This document shows positions 9,454 through 17,798 of a DNA stretch of 64,000 nucleotides, one piece after another; positions within the stretch are counted from its first letter, which is position 1; every line of letters starts with the position of its first letter. The DNA lies in the NCBI RefSeq assembly GCF_004327285.1, contig NZ_QJUI01000002.1:297439-361438 (forward strand), in the 5' to 3' direction. The position numbers and the translations under genes are program-made. Source of the DNA: Phytopseudomonas daroniae. Lineage in GTDB: Bacteria; Pseudomonadota; Gammaproteobacteria; Pseudomonadales; Pseudomonadaceae. Below the pieces are notes generated by a model. The model was given only the letters and a program-made list of their open reading frames with translations, had not been told where the DNA came from and did not search any database.

Positions 9454-10356
9454 ATGACCGAACGCGTTCTGATCGATACGGCGCTGCGCTATTTCCTGGC
9501 TGTAGTGCGCTATGGCTCGATCAACAAAGCGTCCGTGCAACTGCACGTCGCACCTTCTGCGGTCAGCCGACAGATCTCGCATCTGGAGGCGGAGCTGGGA
9601 ACCCAGCTGTTCGAACGCCAGAACTCGGGCATGCGCCTGAGCCCGTCAGGTGAGCTGCTGGCCGACCATGCCCGCAAGGCTCGGCTCGAAGCCTTGCGCG
9701 TGGTAAACGAGATCACCGGGCTAGAAGGGATACAGAAAGGCAAGGTGCGTATTGCCAGCATCGAAGGGCCCGCAACCTATTACCTGCCCTATCTGATCAG
9801 CCGCTTTCGTGAACGCTACAGCGGCATCCACTTTGAGCTGATCGCATGCTCCAACAGCAACGTGACGCGCAGAGTTCAGGAAGGCGTCAGCGACATCGGC
9901 CTGACCCTGAGCCCACCGCCAGCCAGAGGTATTCGGGTCGAAAAAAGAATCTCGTCCCCGGTCAATGCCATCATGAGTCGCGATCATCCACTGGCGACTC
10001 GCAAGCAGGTCACCCTCGCACAACTAAGCGGCTATCCATTAGCTCTTCCGCTCGAAAGCACCAGCATTCGCAACCTGTTCGACATCAGCTGCAGTCGCCA
10101 AGGCTTGCTGTTGGAACCGGTGATGGTCAGCAACTACGTAAATGCGCTCATCAACTTCGCATTGTCAGGAGGCGGTGTGACGCTGTTCGGAGAGCTATCC
10201 GTGCGTCATCACAGTGACCGAGCCAGCCTGGCGGTACTGCCCATCAAAGACAGGGAAATGAGTTCGCGAACGATAGAAATACAAACCCTGGCGGGGCGAA
10301 CCCTTCCCAAGGGCGTAGCGGCATTTTTGGAAATGCTGTGCCAGGAATTGGCATGA
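9454..10356 (+). CDS. LysR-family transcriptional regulator
   Basis: A 300-residue LysR-type regulator. The N-terminal winged helix-turn-helix is visible at about 15-65 (GSINKASVQLHVAPSAVSRQ, then LEAELGTQLFERQNSGMRLS). The effector-binding domain, of periplasmic-binding-protein fold, follows from about 90. It is divergent from the peptide-type importer/amidase/dsdA operon with a dyad between them, so it is the likely regulator of that operon. The inducer is unknown; D-serine or the imported amide are candidates by context. Confidence 0.9.
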   Translation: MTERVLIDTALRYFLAVVRYGSINKASVQLHVAPSAVSRQISHLEAELGTQLFERQNSGMRLSPSGELLADHARKARLEALRVVNEITGLEGIQKGKVRIASIEGPATYYLPYLISRFRERYSGIHFELIACSNSNVTRRVQEGVSDIGLTLSPPPARGIRVEKRISSPVNAIMSRDHPLATRKQVTLAQLSGYPLALPLESTSIRNLFDISCSRQGLLLEPVMVSNYVNALINFALSGGGVTLFGELSVRHHSDRASLAVLPIKDREMSSRTIEIQTLAGRTLPKGVAAFLEMLCQELA

Positions 10357-10708
10357 TGCCTGGCGTCGACTTCGTTGACGCTCATGAAGCGGCCATGGGG
10401 CGTGCTCAAATGTCGGCCACAGCCTTAGGTTATTCGTCAGCAATCGCCGGAGACAGCCATCGTCGGGGTACTGGCCGGCTTCAGACTTCAGGAGTCACCC
10501 GCTCAGAGCTGATGAAACAAAATGGCTAGTCAGCAGTTCATCGCGCCTGGTGATCGTCAGAACGGTCACGCAAAGGCCATCCCCCGTATTTACAACCGCC
10601 AGTTTACAACCACAGTGTTTGGCATCGCGCTGGCGGTGGAACGCATTGGTCAAACGGCTGCCAGCCCTATGGACGTGTCATTTTTCAAAATCGGCGCGGC
10701 TCGCTCGA
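10357..10708. other. Intergenic region without recognisable gene
   Basis: This 352-bp stretch separates the LysR gene from the convergent chemoreceptor gene. I see no gene. The only structure noted is a short direct repeat (TTTACAACCGCCAG then TTTACAACCACAG, about 10599-10625). No convincing terminator hairpin was found for either flanking gene. Confidence 0.5.
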
Positions 10709-12331
10709 TCAGTCTTTCAAGCGCGCCGCCAACGTCGACAGATCGCCGGACAGCCCCTGCATGGCACGGCTCGCCGACTCGCTGCGCTGCAGGTCGGTCT
10801 CGTTGCTCTGGGCGATGGAAACGATCTCGACCAGGTTGCGGGCGATGTCTTCGGCGACCGAGGTTTGCTCCTCGGCCGCAGTGGCGATCTGGCGGTTCAT
10901 GTCGCGGATCGCTTCCACCGCCAGGGTGATGCTGTGCAAGCGCTCGCCGGCCACACCGACCTGGGCACGGCCCGCAGCACTCTGTTGAGCGCCGGCGTTG
11001 ATGGCCGCAGTCGCCTCCTTCGAAGCGCTCTGCACATTGGCGATCAACTGATGGATTTCGCTGATCGAACTGGCGGTACGGAACGACAGATTGCGCACCT
11101 CGTCAGCGACCACCGCGAAGCCCCTGCCCGCATCGCCAGCCCGCGCCGCTTCGATAGCGGCGTTGAGAGCCAGCAGGTTGGTCTGGTCGGCTATGCCACG
11201 GATCACTTCCAGCACGCTGCCGATGCGCTCGCTGTCGCTTTCCAGGCGCGTGATCACTTCCGAGGTGCGAGTGATCTCGCCGTGCATCTGCTCGATGGTG
11301 GCGATGGTACGGGCCATGGTCGCCTCGCCTTCCTGCGCGGCCTGATCGGCTTCATCCGCCGCTCGCGCCGCCGTGGCGGAATGCCGCGCGACCTCCTCGG
11401 CCGTCGCACTCATCTCATGCATGGCCGTGGCCACCTGATCGGTACGGGAAAACTGCTCGCGAATGCCGTGGCCAATATGCCCGGCCACGCTGCTCAGGTC
11501 GTTGGTCGCGGCATCGAGTTCGCCCGTACCACGGCGCAGTTGCTGCGACAGCGTCTGCATGAACTCGCGCAGGCGATTGGCCGCCTGAGCCAGACGGCCC
11601 ACTTCGTCCTCGCGGCCTTCGCTCAGGCGTTCACCGAACTGCCCGCGGCTGAGCAGATCGAGCTGCCCAGTCGCCTGCAACAGCGGCGTGGTGATGCGCC
11701 GATTGACCAGCCAGGCGCTGAACAGCGCCAGCAGTACGCCAAGCCCGAGCATCGCCAGGCTGCCGAACAGCACGCTGCGCTGGGCGATCTCGCTCAGTTG
11801 CATGGCACTCGCCTGGCTGCGTTCGTGCAGTTCGTTGACCAGTGCCGACAACTGCTCGGTGGTCGCCCGGTCGATGCCCTTCACCGCCGCATCGCCGGCC
11901 TGAGCGGAAAACCCGGCCGCGACAAAGGCCTCGTAACCACGGCGATAGGCCTGGCCCATCTCGGCATGTGCACGGCGCAATTCGCTCAGGCGCTGGCGAA
12001 GCTCGGCACTGCCCGCCGTTTCGATCAAGTGCCCAATCTGCGTCTGCACCCGCCCTTCCTCTTCCTGAAATTGCTGCCAGTAACGATTGCGCTGCGTTTC
12101 GTCGGAGCCGCGCAGCAACACGTTCTTCCATTCCTGCACCTGGATCTTGAACGCCAGGTTGGCCGCATCCACCTGCCGCGCCTCTTCGAGAGGACCGCCG
12201 AGCAACGCCTGATAACCATCCAACTGCCGCGACAGCAGCGCAAAACCCGCCAGCGCAATCAGCAACATCAACACCAGAGCACCGCCAATCAGCAACACCA
12301 ATTGGGCACGCAGCGAACGACCAAGGCTCAT
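10709..12331 (-). CDS. Methyl-accepting chemotaxis protein
   Basis: A 540-residue transmembrane chemoreceptor. TM1 is at about 10-33, followed by a ~150-residue periplasmic helical sensor (four-helix-bundle type), TM2 at about 187-210, a HAMP domain and the cytoplasmic signalling coiled coil. The highly conserved hairpin tip is present ([20 protein letters not shown] then [11 protein letters not shown]). No CheR/CheB-binding pentapeptide is seen at the C-terminus (TLAARLKD). The ligand is unknown; there are no adjacent che genes, so it should feed the main chemotaxis array. Confidence 0.93.
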   Translation of the reverse strand: MSLGRSLRAQLVLLIGGALVLMLLIALAGFALLSRQLDGYQALLGGPLEEARQVDAANLAFKIQVQEWKNVLLRGSDETQRNRYWQQFQEEEGRVQTQIGHLIETAGSAELRQRLSELRRAHAEMGQAYRRGYEAFVAAGFSAQAGDAAVKGIDRATTEQLSALVNELHERSQASAMQLSEIAQRSVLFGSLAMLGLGVLLALFSAWLVNRRITTPLLQATGQLDLLSRGQFGERLSEGREDEVGRLAQAANRLREFMQTLSQQLRRGTGELDAATNDLSSVAGHIGHGIREQFSRTDQVATAMHEMSATAEEVARHSATAARAADEADQAAQEGEATMARTIATIEQMHGEITRTSEVITRLESDSERIGSVLEVIRGIADQTNLLALNAAIEAARAGDAGRGFAVVADEVRNLSFRTASSISEIHQLIANVQSASKEATAAINAGAQQSAAGRAQVGVAGERLHSITLAVEAIRDMNRQIATAAEEQTSVAEDIARNLVEIVSIAQSNETDLQRSESASRAMQGLSGDLSTLAARLKD

Positions 12332-12544
12332 GAAAAACTCGAACGGAAGGGAGAAGTACGATGATTTTATGAAGGCTGTGTTACAAATATGTTTCAGGCG
12401 GATTGCCGGCGGTCAGCTAGATTCGCTTCAATTTGCGCTTCATCGACACCATCTTCGTTCACCTGCTAAGAGCGCCGTTCGGGATCGGGTAGGAAACGAG
12501 GGCTATCGAGCCACCGCCTCTCCGATCCGTATGCGCTCATCGGA

Positions 12545-13474
12545 CTATTCGACCGAGGAGCACGCCTGCACTTTCACCCAGCTCATGAAAGCCTGGATTT
12601 CAGGAATCTTCTCCTTCCCTTGCGCGCACAAGAAGTAGTAGCCGCTGTCGGTGTCCAGCTCATCGGGGAACAGCTTCTGCAATTCGCCGGTCTTCAGCTC
12701 ATCGCTGATATGGGAGGTGCGCGCCATCGCCACGCCCAGACCTCGGAGCGCCGCCAGTACTGCCATGCTGGTGTGTGGCACGCTCAACGCGCAATTCAGC
12801 GACTCGCCAGCAACGCCGTGATGATCGAGCCAGTACTCCCAGGACGGTGAGGACACCATCTGCCCGTTCAATTTGCTTCTCGAGCGCAGGATGAGCGGAT
12901 ACCTGAGGATATCGTCTGCCGCGGCAGGAAGGCCCAGCGCCTCGATCAGAGCGGCACTGCAAACCGGAAAGATCCGCTCGGCGAAGATGAACTCCGAATA
13001 CAGCCCCGGCCAGCTGGCAGCGCGCGTCTCGAGCCTTATGGCGACCTGCGCGTTGGCATTGTCGAATCGGGCGAACTCCTCGGTGTTGAGTTTGATCCCG
13101 ATACCTGGACATAACGCCTGAAACCTCGGCAGGCGGGGTATCAACCAGGTATTGGCGAACGAGTCATGCACGAAGACTTCCAGCACGGGGATCCTTCGCT
13201 CGCCTCTTTCAAAACCATCGACAACGCGGCTCATCTCCTTGAAAAACACCCGCACGACGGGCAGCAGCTCGGCACCGTTGCGGGTGAGCTTCATGGCTCC
13301 CGATTGTCTTTCGAAAAGCTCGACGCCCAACAGGTCTTCCAGTTGTTTTATCTGGTGACTGATTGCGCTTTGGGTGATGTGCAGCTCGGCAGCTGCCTGC
13401 GAGAAATTCAAATGCCTCACACAGGCTTCGAATCCCCTCAGCGAGACCATCGAAGGAAGTCTTCTCAACTGCAT
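12545..13474 (-). CDS. LysR-family transcriptional regulator (GcvA-like)
   Basis: A 309-residue LysR regulator. The helix-turn-helix is at about 20-65 (NFSQAAAELHITQSAISHQI, then LEDLLGVELFERQSGAMKLT); the substrate domain follows. The start LPSMVSLRGFEACVRHLNFS and the ALRGLGVAMAR segment resemble the GcvA/AmpR subgroup. The internal Met at about residue 9 is an alternative start. It is divergent from the MFS transporter gene starting at 13782 and is its most likely regulator. Confidence 0.88.
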   Translation of the reverse strand: MQLRRLPSMVSLRGFEACVRHLNFSQAAAELHITQSAISHQIKQLEDLLGVELFERQSGAMKLTRNGAELLPVVRVFFKEMSRVVDGFERGERRIPVLEVFVHDSFANTWLIPRLPRFQALCPGIGIKLNTEEFARFDNANAQVAIRLETRAASWPGLYSEFIFAERIFPVCSAALIEALGLPAAADDILRYPLILRSRSKLNGQMVSSPSWEYWLDHHGVAGESLNCALSVPHTSMAVLAALRGLGVAMARTSHISDELKTGELQKLFPDELDTDSGYYFLCAQGKEKIPEIQAFMSWVKVQACSSVE

Positions 13475-13781
13475 GTGCTGGTCTCCGAAATAACTTCATG
13501 GGGCATAAATTCCTTTCATTACCACCCCAACCGAACGCCGCGACAGAATGGGCGTGTCCATCATTTGCTCCTTGTACTTCATGGTCGGCGCCCGGGCAAT
13601 CGCCCATCGACTCGGCATCATTCAGGCCTTGAGCCGATAGGGAACGACCCCGCAGCCGGCCACGGCGAACGTCCACGCCAACCTGGGGCCGATGCATCCC
13701 GGCAGCTCAGCTTCATGCACCAGCGGCATGCTGGAGAAATCTTTTCCGCAACACTGACCAACGCTACGACCGGCAGATAAC
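13475..13781. promoter_or_regulatory. Divergent regulatory region between LysR and MFS genes
   Basis: This 307-bp stretch contains both promoters of the divergent LysR/MFS pair. I could not identify a confident operator. On the minus strand a stop-terminated reading frame ending VVPYRLKA (stop near 13622) looks more protein-like than its surroundings. It could be the tail of a decayed gene, but I do not recognise it. Confidence 0.4.
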
Positions 13782-15008
13782 ATGACCCCCACTCCGACTG
13801 CAAACGATGCCCCAGGTGACGACAAAGCGGCGAAGAAGAAAACACTTGTCGCGGCGTGCGTGGCCCATGCCACCCATGACGGCCTGAGCGACCTCGTGTA
13901 TGTCTTCCTCCCCATCTGGCAGGAAATGTTCATGCTCAGCTATGTATGGTTGAGCATACTCAGGAGCGCCTACGCCCTTACCCTGGCGTCTTTGCAGATT
14001 CCCGCCTCGACACTCGCGACGAGGATCAGACCCGAGTACCTCCTGGTGATCACCACCTTGGTGACGGGTATCGGCTGGCTGGCGGCGGGCTGGGCAGGAG
14101 GCGCCACGACACTCGGCATGGCCCTGGTGCTGGCGGGCATCGGGGCCAGCGCCCAACACCCCGTCGCCTCGGCACTGGTGTCCAGGGCCTACGGGCGAAA
14201 TGCGAAAAGGCCACTGAGTCTCTACAACTTTTCCGGCGATCTCGGAAAGTCGCTGTTACCGGCGTCCGCCGCGCTGCTATTGACCCATACTGCCTATGGC
14301 TACGCGGTCACACTGTATGCGGGTATCGCGGTACTCGCCGCGCTGTGCATCGGCTCACTGCTCAGGCAGGCGTCGGCTGAAACCCCAGCGCGCCAGGACA
14401 GCGCCAACCTCGCGCCCGGCGCGCTGCCCGTTCAGGACAACCCCGGGGCCTTTCATGCTTTATTGTGCACGGCGATATTGGACAGCGCCGTGCGCATGGG
14501 CTTGCTGATCTTCCTGCCGTTCATCATCAAGGAAAACGGCGGCTCTCTGGCCCAGATAGGCATGGGCCTGACTCTGGTGTTCATCGGTGGAGCCTTGGGG
14601 AAATTCTTCTGTGGCTGGATGGCAGACTCGATCGGAGCCATCAAGACCGTCATCGTTACCGAGCTGGCGACGGCGCTGCTGATAGGGGTCGTGCTTTCGG
14701 CACCGCTCGGCATCGTCCTGCTGGTGCTTCCACTGCTCGGCGCGGTGCTCAATGGCACGTCGTCAGTGCTGTATGGATCCGTGACCGACGTTGTCGATCC
14801 GAAAAAACTGGAGAAGGCTTTTTCGATCTTCTACACAGGCACGATCGGCTCAGGTGCGTTGTCGCCAATCCTGTATGGGTATGCCGGCGATCAACTGGGC
14901 GTGACCACCGCGACAGCAACCGTCGCTATCACGGCCGCGATGGCACTCTTTCCGGTATCGCTCTACTCGCTACGAAAACCCGGCACCTTTGATCCGCAAC
15001 CGGGTTAA
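13782..15008 (+). CDS. Major facilitator superfamily transporter (fosmidomycin-resistance/Fsr-like)
   Basis: A 408-residue 12-helix MFS protein. HATHDGLSDLVYVFLPIWQE near the N-terminus matches the pattern of the Fsr fosmidomycin-resistance branch, where the first helix carries H-x3-D. The loop-2 region (SAYALTLASLQIPASTLATR) and the paired motif in the second half (GKFFCGWMADSIGAIK) are also visible. Likely an inner-membrane proton-coupled exporter. The LysR gene upstream and divergent is the probable regulator. Substrate unknown. Confidence 0.82.
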   Translation: MTPTPTANDAPGDDKAAKKKTLVAACVAHATHDGLSDLVYVFLPIWQEMFMLSYVWLSILRSAYALTLASLQIPASTLATRIRPEYLLVITTLVTGIGWLAAGWAGGATTLGMALVLAGIGASAQHPVASALVSRAYGRNAKRPLSLYNFSGDLGKSLLPASAALLLTHTAYGYAVTLYAGIAVLAALCIGSLLRQASAETPARQDSANLAPGALPVQDNPGAFHALLCTAILDSAVRMGLLIFLPFIIKENGGSLAQIGMGLTLVFIGGALGKFFCGWMADSIGAIKTVIVTELATALLIGVVLSAPLGIVLLVLPLLGAVLNGTSSVLYGSVTDVVDPKKLEKAFSIFYTGTIGSGALSPILYGYAGDQLGVTTATATVAITAAMALFPVSLYSLRKPGTFDPQPG

Positions 15009-15072
15009 AAGTCGAGTGGTGGATTATCTTGAAATCAGGTTAACCCAGCCGATTTCACGGTATCAGGGAAAA

Positions 15073-15156
15073 GAGGACGGATTTATTTTCATCATCCTGA
15101 ACACCCCGCCTCTGTCCGGATGCGGAAATTCAGAGCAGCAAAAATAAATCTGTCCC
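15073..15156. repeat. Inverted repeat of an 'AAATAAATCTGTCCC' element
   Basis: GAGGACGGATTTATTTT at 15073-15089 is an imperfect inverted copy of AAAATAAATCTGTCCC at 15141-15156, with about 50 bp between them. A third partial copy, ATCTGTCCCCC, starts at 15741, directly after the stop codon of the next gene. Such elements are familiar as dispersed palindromes in gammaproteobacterial genomes, often near IS200-like transposases. None is visible here. Confidence 0.55.
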
Positions 15157-15212
15157 GTTTGGCCGACGAACCTGGCAAGACTGAATACAATGTGCGCCAG
15201 ATATCCCGAGCC

Positions 15213-15740
15213 ATGAATATGGCTGCACTGGACAAGGAACTCGCCTCCATGGCCTCCTCTGATAAGCAGCAAAAACGTGCCCTGCGGGCCAAAGCCAAGG
15301 CCAAGCAGAACCGTATGGGCAAGCCCAAGGCCAATGTCGTACATCCGGTGTTGGCCAATCCGCTGATCAATGAACCCTTCGATGATGTCGAAATCGACCT
15401 GAGCACCTTCGATTTCAAAGACATCGAGGAGAACGGTTTCGACCCGGCACATTTCGACGATCTGTTCCAGGCCATGAAAGTGGGTGAAGGCATCAGCCTG
15501 CTGGCGATGTGCCTGGTGTTCCTGCAATACCCGGTGTTGGAGCTGGTGGTCGCAGAGGAAGCGGAAGATCCGGCGACCGACTTCATGATGGGCCTGCTGA
15601 TCACCTATCGCGGGATCTTCCACGATGAAGACGAAGACGCGGCAATGCATTGGATCAGCAGTGACGCCTTCCAGAAGGCCTACAACGAAGCGTCGATGAT
15701 CCTGCAGAAGAAGAACGCCCGCTGCAGTGCCCGCGCTTAG
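15213..15740 (+). CDS. Conserved hypothetical protein, bracketed by repeats
   Basis: About 175 residues from the ATG at 15213, though the frame stays open to 15120 and an ATG at 15219 is another option. The N-terminal third is Lys/Arg/Ala rich (KQQKRALRAKAKAKQNRMGK), like a nucleic-acid-binding or disordered tail. The middle is acidic (DDVEIDLSTFDFKDIEENGF) and the C-terminal half is probably helical. I do not recognise the function. The gene lies directly between copies of the ATCTGTCCC element, the last one abutting its TAG, so its 3' end may have been altered by that repeat. Confidence 0.6.
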   Translation: MNMAALDKELASMASSDKQQKRALRAKAKAKQNRMGKPKANVVHPVLANPLINEPFDDVEIDLSTFDFKDIEENGFDPAHFDDLFQAMKVGEGISLLAMCLVFLQYPVLELVVAEEAEDPATDFMMGLLITYRGIFHDEDEDAAMHWISSDAFQKAYNEASMILQKKNARCSARA

Positions 15741-15830
15741 ATCTGTCCCCCTATTGGCCTCGGTGACCATCAGCAAATGGCTACGGCAGCTTAGTGAGGG
15801 TCAGAACAGGCGAGCGCGGCGCATTGCAGT

Positions 15831-16226
15831 TCAGGCATCCGGCAGCTTGGCGATGACCTTGATCTCGAACTGGAAACCATTCAGCCAGGTTACGCCAATG
15901 CACGTCAGCGTCGGATGCGGAGCATTGCCCCAGAATTCAGGCACGACGCTCCAGGCGGTCTCGAATATCGCTTCGGGATTGACCAGAAACACGCTGGCAT
16001 CGACGACGTCATCGAAGGTGCAGCCTGCGGCCTTCAGCACTGCGTTGAGGTTTTCGAACGCCAATCTGACCTGCTTCTCCAGGTTCGGCTCGGGTGATCC
16101 GTCTTCACGGCTTCCCACCTGACCCGACACGAAGAGAAAGCCGTTCGAACGAATGGCAGGGGAGTAACGGTCTCGCTCATAGATCGCCTGCCGCCCTGCA
16201 GGGAAAATAACGTCACGCGTGGCCAT
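15831..16226 (-). CDS. RidA/YjgF/YER057c family protein
   Basis: A 131-residue member of the RidA superfamily. Archetypal RidA hydrolyses reactive enamine/imine intermediates made by PLP enzymes and forms cytosolic trimers. The motif YSPAIRSNGFLFVSGQVG (about 22-39) is characteristic, as is the later FENLNAVLKAAGCTFDDVV. The C-terminal region ends FEIKVIAKLPDA instead of the classical segment carrying RidA's catalytic Arg105, so it probably belongs to an Rid subgroup other than RidA itself. It is divergent from the YghU-type gene. Confidence 0.82.
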   Translation of the reverse strand: MATRDVIFPAGRQAIYERDRYSPAIRSNGFLFVSGQVGSREDGSPEPNLEKQVRLAFENLNAVLKAAGCTFDDVVDASVFLVNPEAIFETAWSVVPEFWGNAPHPTLTCIGVTWLNGFQFEIKVIAKLPDA

Positions 16227-16644
16227 GGCCGTCTCCTTATCTGTTTACTTGGAAAGGAGACTGTAGAGGTACCTCCGCGACGGATAAACTCGCGAGTCTG
16301 CTTATCACTGTTCTCGATTCCCAAACAATCAAATGGTGCAGGAGGTGCTTATGCGCCGTCTCGCTACCCTGCACGCGTGCACTCGAAATGGTTTGTAGTG
16401 CTCGCCCTGCCCCGCGTACGAACTGCCGTATAGCCTTCAATAAGGGTCGCCAAGGAGCTGCCAAATGGATATGTCCGTTTTCGGCCGAAACAAACGTTCG
16501 CCTAGACGGATGAACCAGGCATCGCAGTTGGCAGTATCAGCCGAATCGATGATAGGCATGCGCAATACGCATTCGAACCCCGGGCTAAATCCAGATAGCC
16601 TTGCTCTCGAATGCATTGCTCATGAAGCCGATAGCGAGGAATCG
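16227..16644. other. Divergent intergenic region with two short frames
   Basis: This 418-bp gap between ridA-like and yghU-like genes has no recognisable domain. Two short frames have good Shine-Dalgarno sites. One is 16351-16398 (15 codons, preceded by AGGAGG). The other starts at 16465, is preceded by AAGGAG at 7 bp, and runs in frame into yghU, adding 60 residues that lack homology to the family. They may be leader peptides or chance frames. Confidence 0.4.
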
Positions 16645-17490
16645 ATGACCCAATCTACCTATGTACCGCCGAAGGTTTGGCAACACCTTGAGACTTCCGG
16701 TGGCCAGTTCTCCAAGATCAACCGGCCTGTCGCAGGCGCAACCCACGAGAAGGCACTGCCGGTCGGCAAGCATCCGTTGCAGCTCTATTCGCTTGCCACG
16801 CCCAACGGCGTGAAGGTGACCATCCTGCTGGAGGAACTGCTCGCACTGGGGCATGGCGATGCCGAATACGATGCCTGGCTTATCCGGATTTCCGAGGGGG
16901 ATCAATTCTCCAGCGGCTTCGTCGGGGTCAATCCGAACTCGAAGATTCCGGCACTGATCGACCAGAGTGCGGGTACGCCCATCCGCGTGTTCGAATCCGG
17001 ATCGATCCTGCTTTATCTGGCGGAAAAATTCGGCGCGTTCCTGCCTGCAGATCCGGCAGGCCGTACCGAAACCCTCAACTGGCTGTTCTGGCAAATGGGA
17101 GCGGCGCCCTATCTGGGCGGCGGCTTCGGGCATTTCTACGCCTATGCGCCGGAAAAGCTCGAATACCCAATCAATCGGTTCACCATGGAAGCCAAGCGTC
17201 AGCTGGATGTGCTGAATCAGCGGCTCGCCGAGCATCGCTACCTGGCAGGCGACACCTACACCATCGCTGATATCGCCGTGTGGCCCTGGTATGGCGAACT
17301 AGTGAGGGGCAACGTGTATTCGGCCGCGGAGTTCCTCGCCGTTCATGAATACCCCCACGTACTGCGCTGGGCCGATGAGATAGTCAATCGCGAAGCGGTC
17401 AAGCGTGGCCGGCGGGTCAATCGCACTTGGGGCGATGATTCGGAGCAAGTGCCGGAGCGGCACCAGGCCTCCGATCTGGATACGGTCTGA
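16645..17490 (+). CDS. yghU: Glutathione S-transferase, YghU/Ure2p-like
   Basis: About 281 residues from the ATG at 16645 (AGGA at 16637-16640). From there it follows E. coli YghU closely, with YVPPKVW at the start, INRPVAGATHEK, LPVGKHPLQLYSLATPNGVK, and the C-terminal NRTWG and ERHQASD. It has the thioredoxin-like domain (about 45-135, with FESGSILLYLAEKFG glutathione contacts) and an all-helical domain. E. coli YghU is a glutathione-dependent disulphide-bond reductase. An upstream in-frame start at 16465 also has a good ribosome site and would add 60 residues. A strong terminator follows. Confidence 0.92.
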   Translation: MTQSTYVPPKVWQHLETSGGQFSKINRPVAGATHEKALPVGKHPLQLYSLATPNGVKVTILLEELLALGHGDAEYDAWLIRISEGDQFSSGFVGVNPNSKIPALIDQSAGTPIRVFESGSILLYLAEKFGAFLPADPAGRTETLNWLFWQMGAAPYLGGGFGHFYAYAPEKLEYPINRFTMEAKRQLDVLNQRLAEHRYLAGDTYTIADIAVWPWYGELVRGNVYSAAEFLAVHEYPHVLRWADEIVNREAVKRGRRVNRTWGDDSEQVPERHQASDLDTV

Positions 17491-17493
17491 GCC

Positions 17494-17525
17494 GAGAAGC
17501 TCCTGGCGAAGGCCAGGAGCTTCTC
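17494..17525 (+). terminator. Rho-independent terminator after yghU
   Basis: A perfect 14-bp stem (GAGAAGCTCCTGGC / GCCAGGAGCTTCTC) with a GAAG loop starts 3 bp after the yghU stop. The following T tract is weak (TGGTTAAAC). It marks the end of the core gene block just before the putative island boundary. Confidence 0.75.
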
Positions 17526-17603
17526 TGGTTAAACAAAGAACAACGCGGATAGGCATCGAGTTGCCTTTACGCATCGGACAGAGGACTCCACATAAGCCCT
17601 ATT

Positions 17604-17645
17604 AATTTCATCTGCTTATGATTTAGATATATCGGAAATATAGGG
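17604..17645. repeat. Degenerate copy of tRNA-Ser 3' end and flank (putative distal att site)
   Basis: Aligned without gaps, these 42 bases match 25329-25370 (the 3' end of the tRNA-Ser gene plus its downstream flank) at 32 positions. The shared parts include AATTTCAT, TTTAGATAT and ATAGGG. The surrounding 17540-17800 region is conspicuously AT-rich. The segment between the two copies holds an integrase remnant, so this is best read as a decayed attachment-site duplication. Confidence 0.55.
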
Positions 17646-17798
17646 GCTCCGTTACGTCGCAATACATATTGGGATGGTGCGAGCTCACTGAATATGAAAA
17701 CGAAAATACTTGATGCAGCCTTGAGAGAAGCTGGGCGATGAGATGACTTAAACCGGGCTAAAAAGTGATACACCATCCAACCCGGTGAAGGCACGAAG

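Noticed and set aside
10599..10625. Short tandem repeat TTTACAACC considered as CRISPR-like or iteron-like
   Set aside because: Only two copies without spacers of regular length; no nearby cas or replication genes.
10550..12364. A 604-codon open frame antisense to the chemoreceptor gene
   Set aside because: It is His/Arg/Gln-rich without any domain pattern, while the minus strand encodes a full chemoreceptor. High-GC genes commonly have long open antisense frames.
13618..13740. Minus-strand frame ending GPRLAWTFAVAGCGVVPYRLKA-like tail, considered as a decayed gene
   Set aside because: It looks protein-like but I could not place it in a family, and its upstream part runs into the MFS gene antisense.
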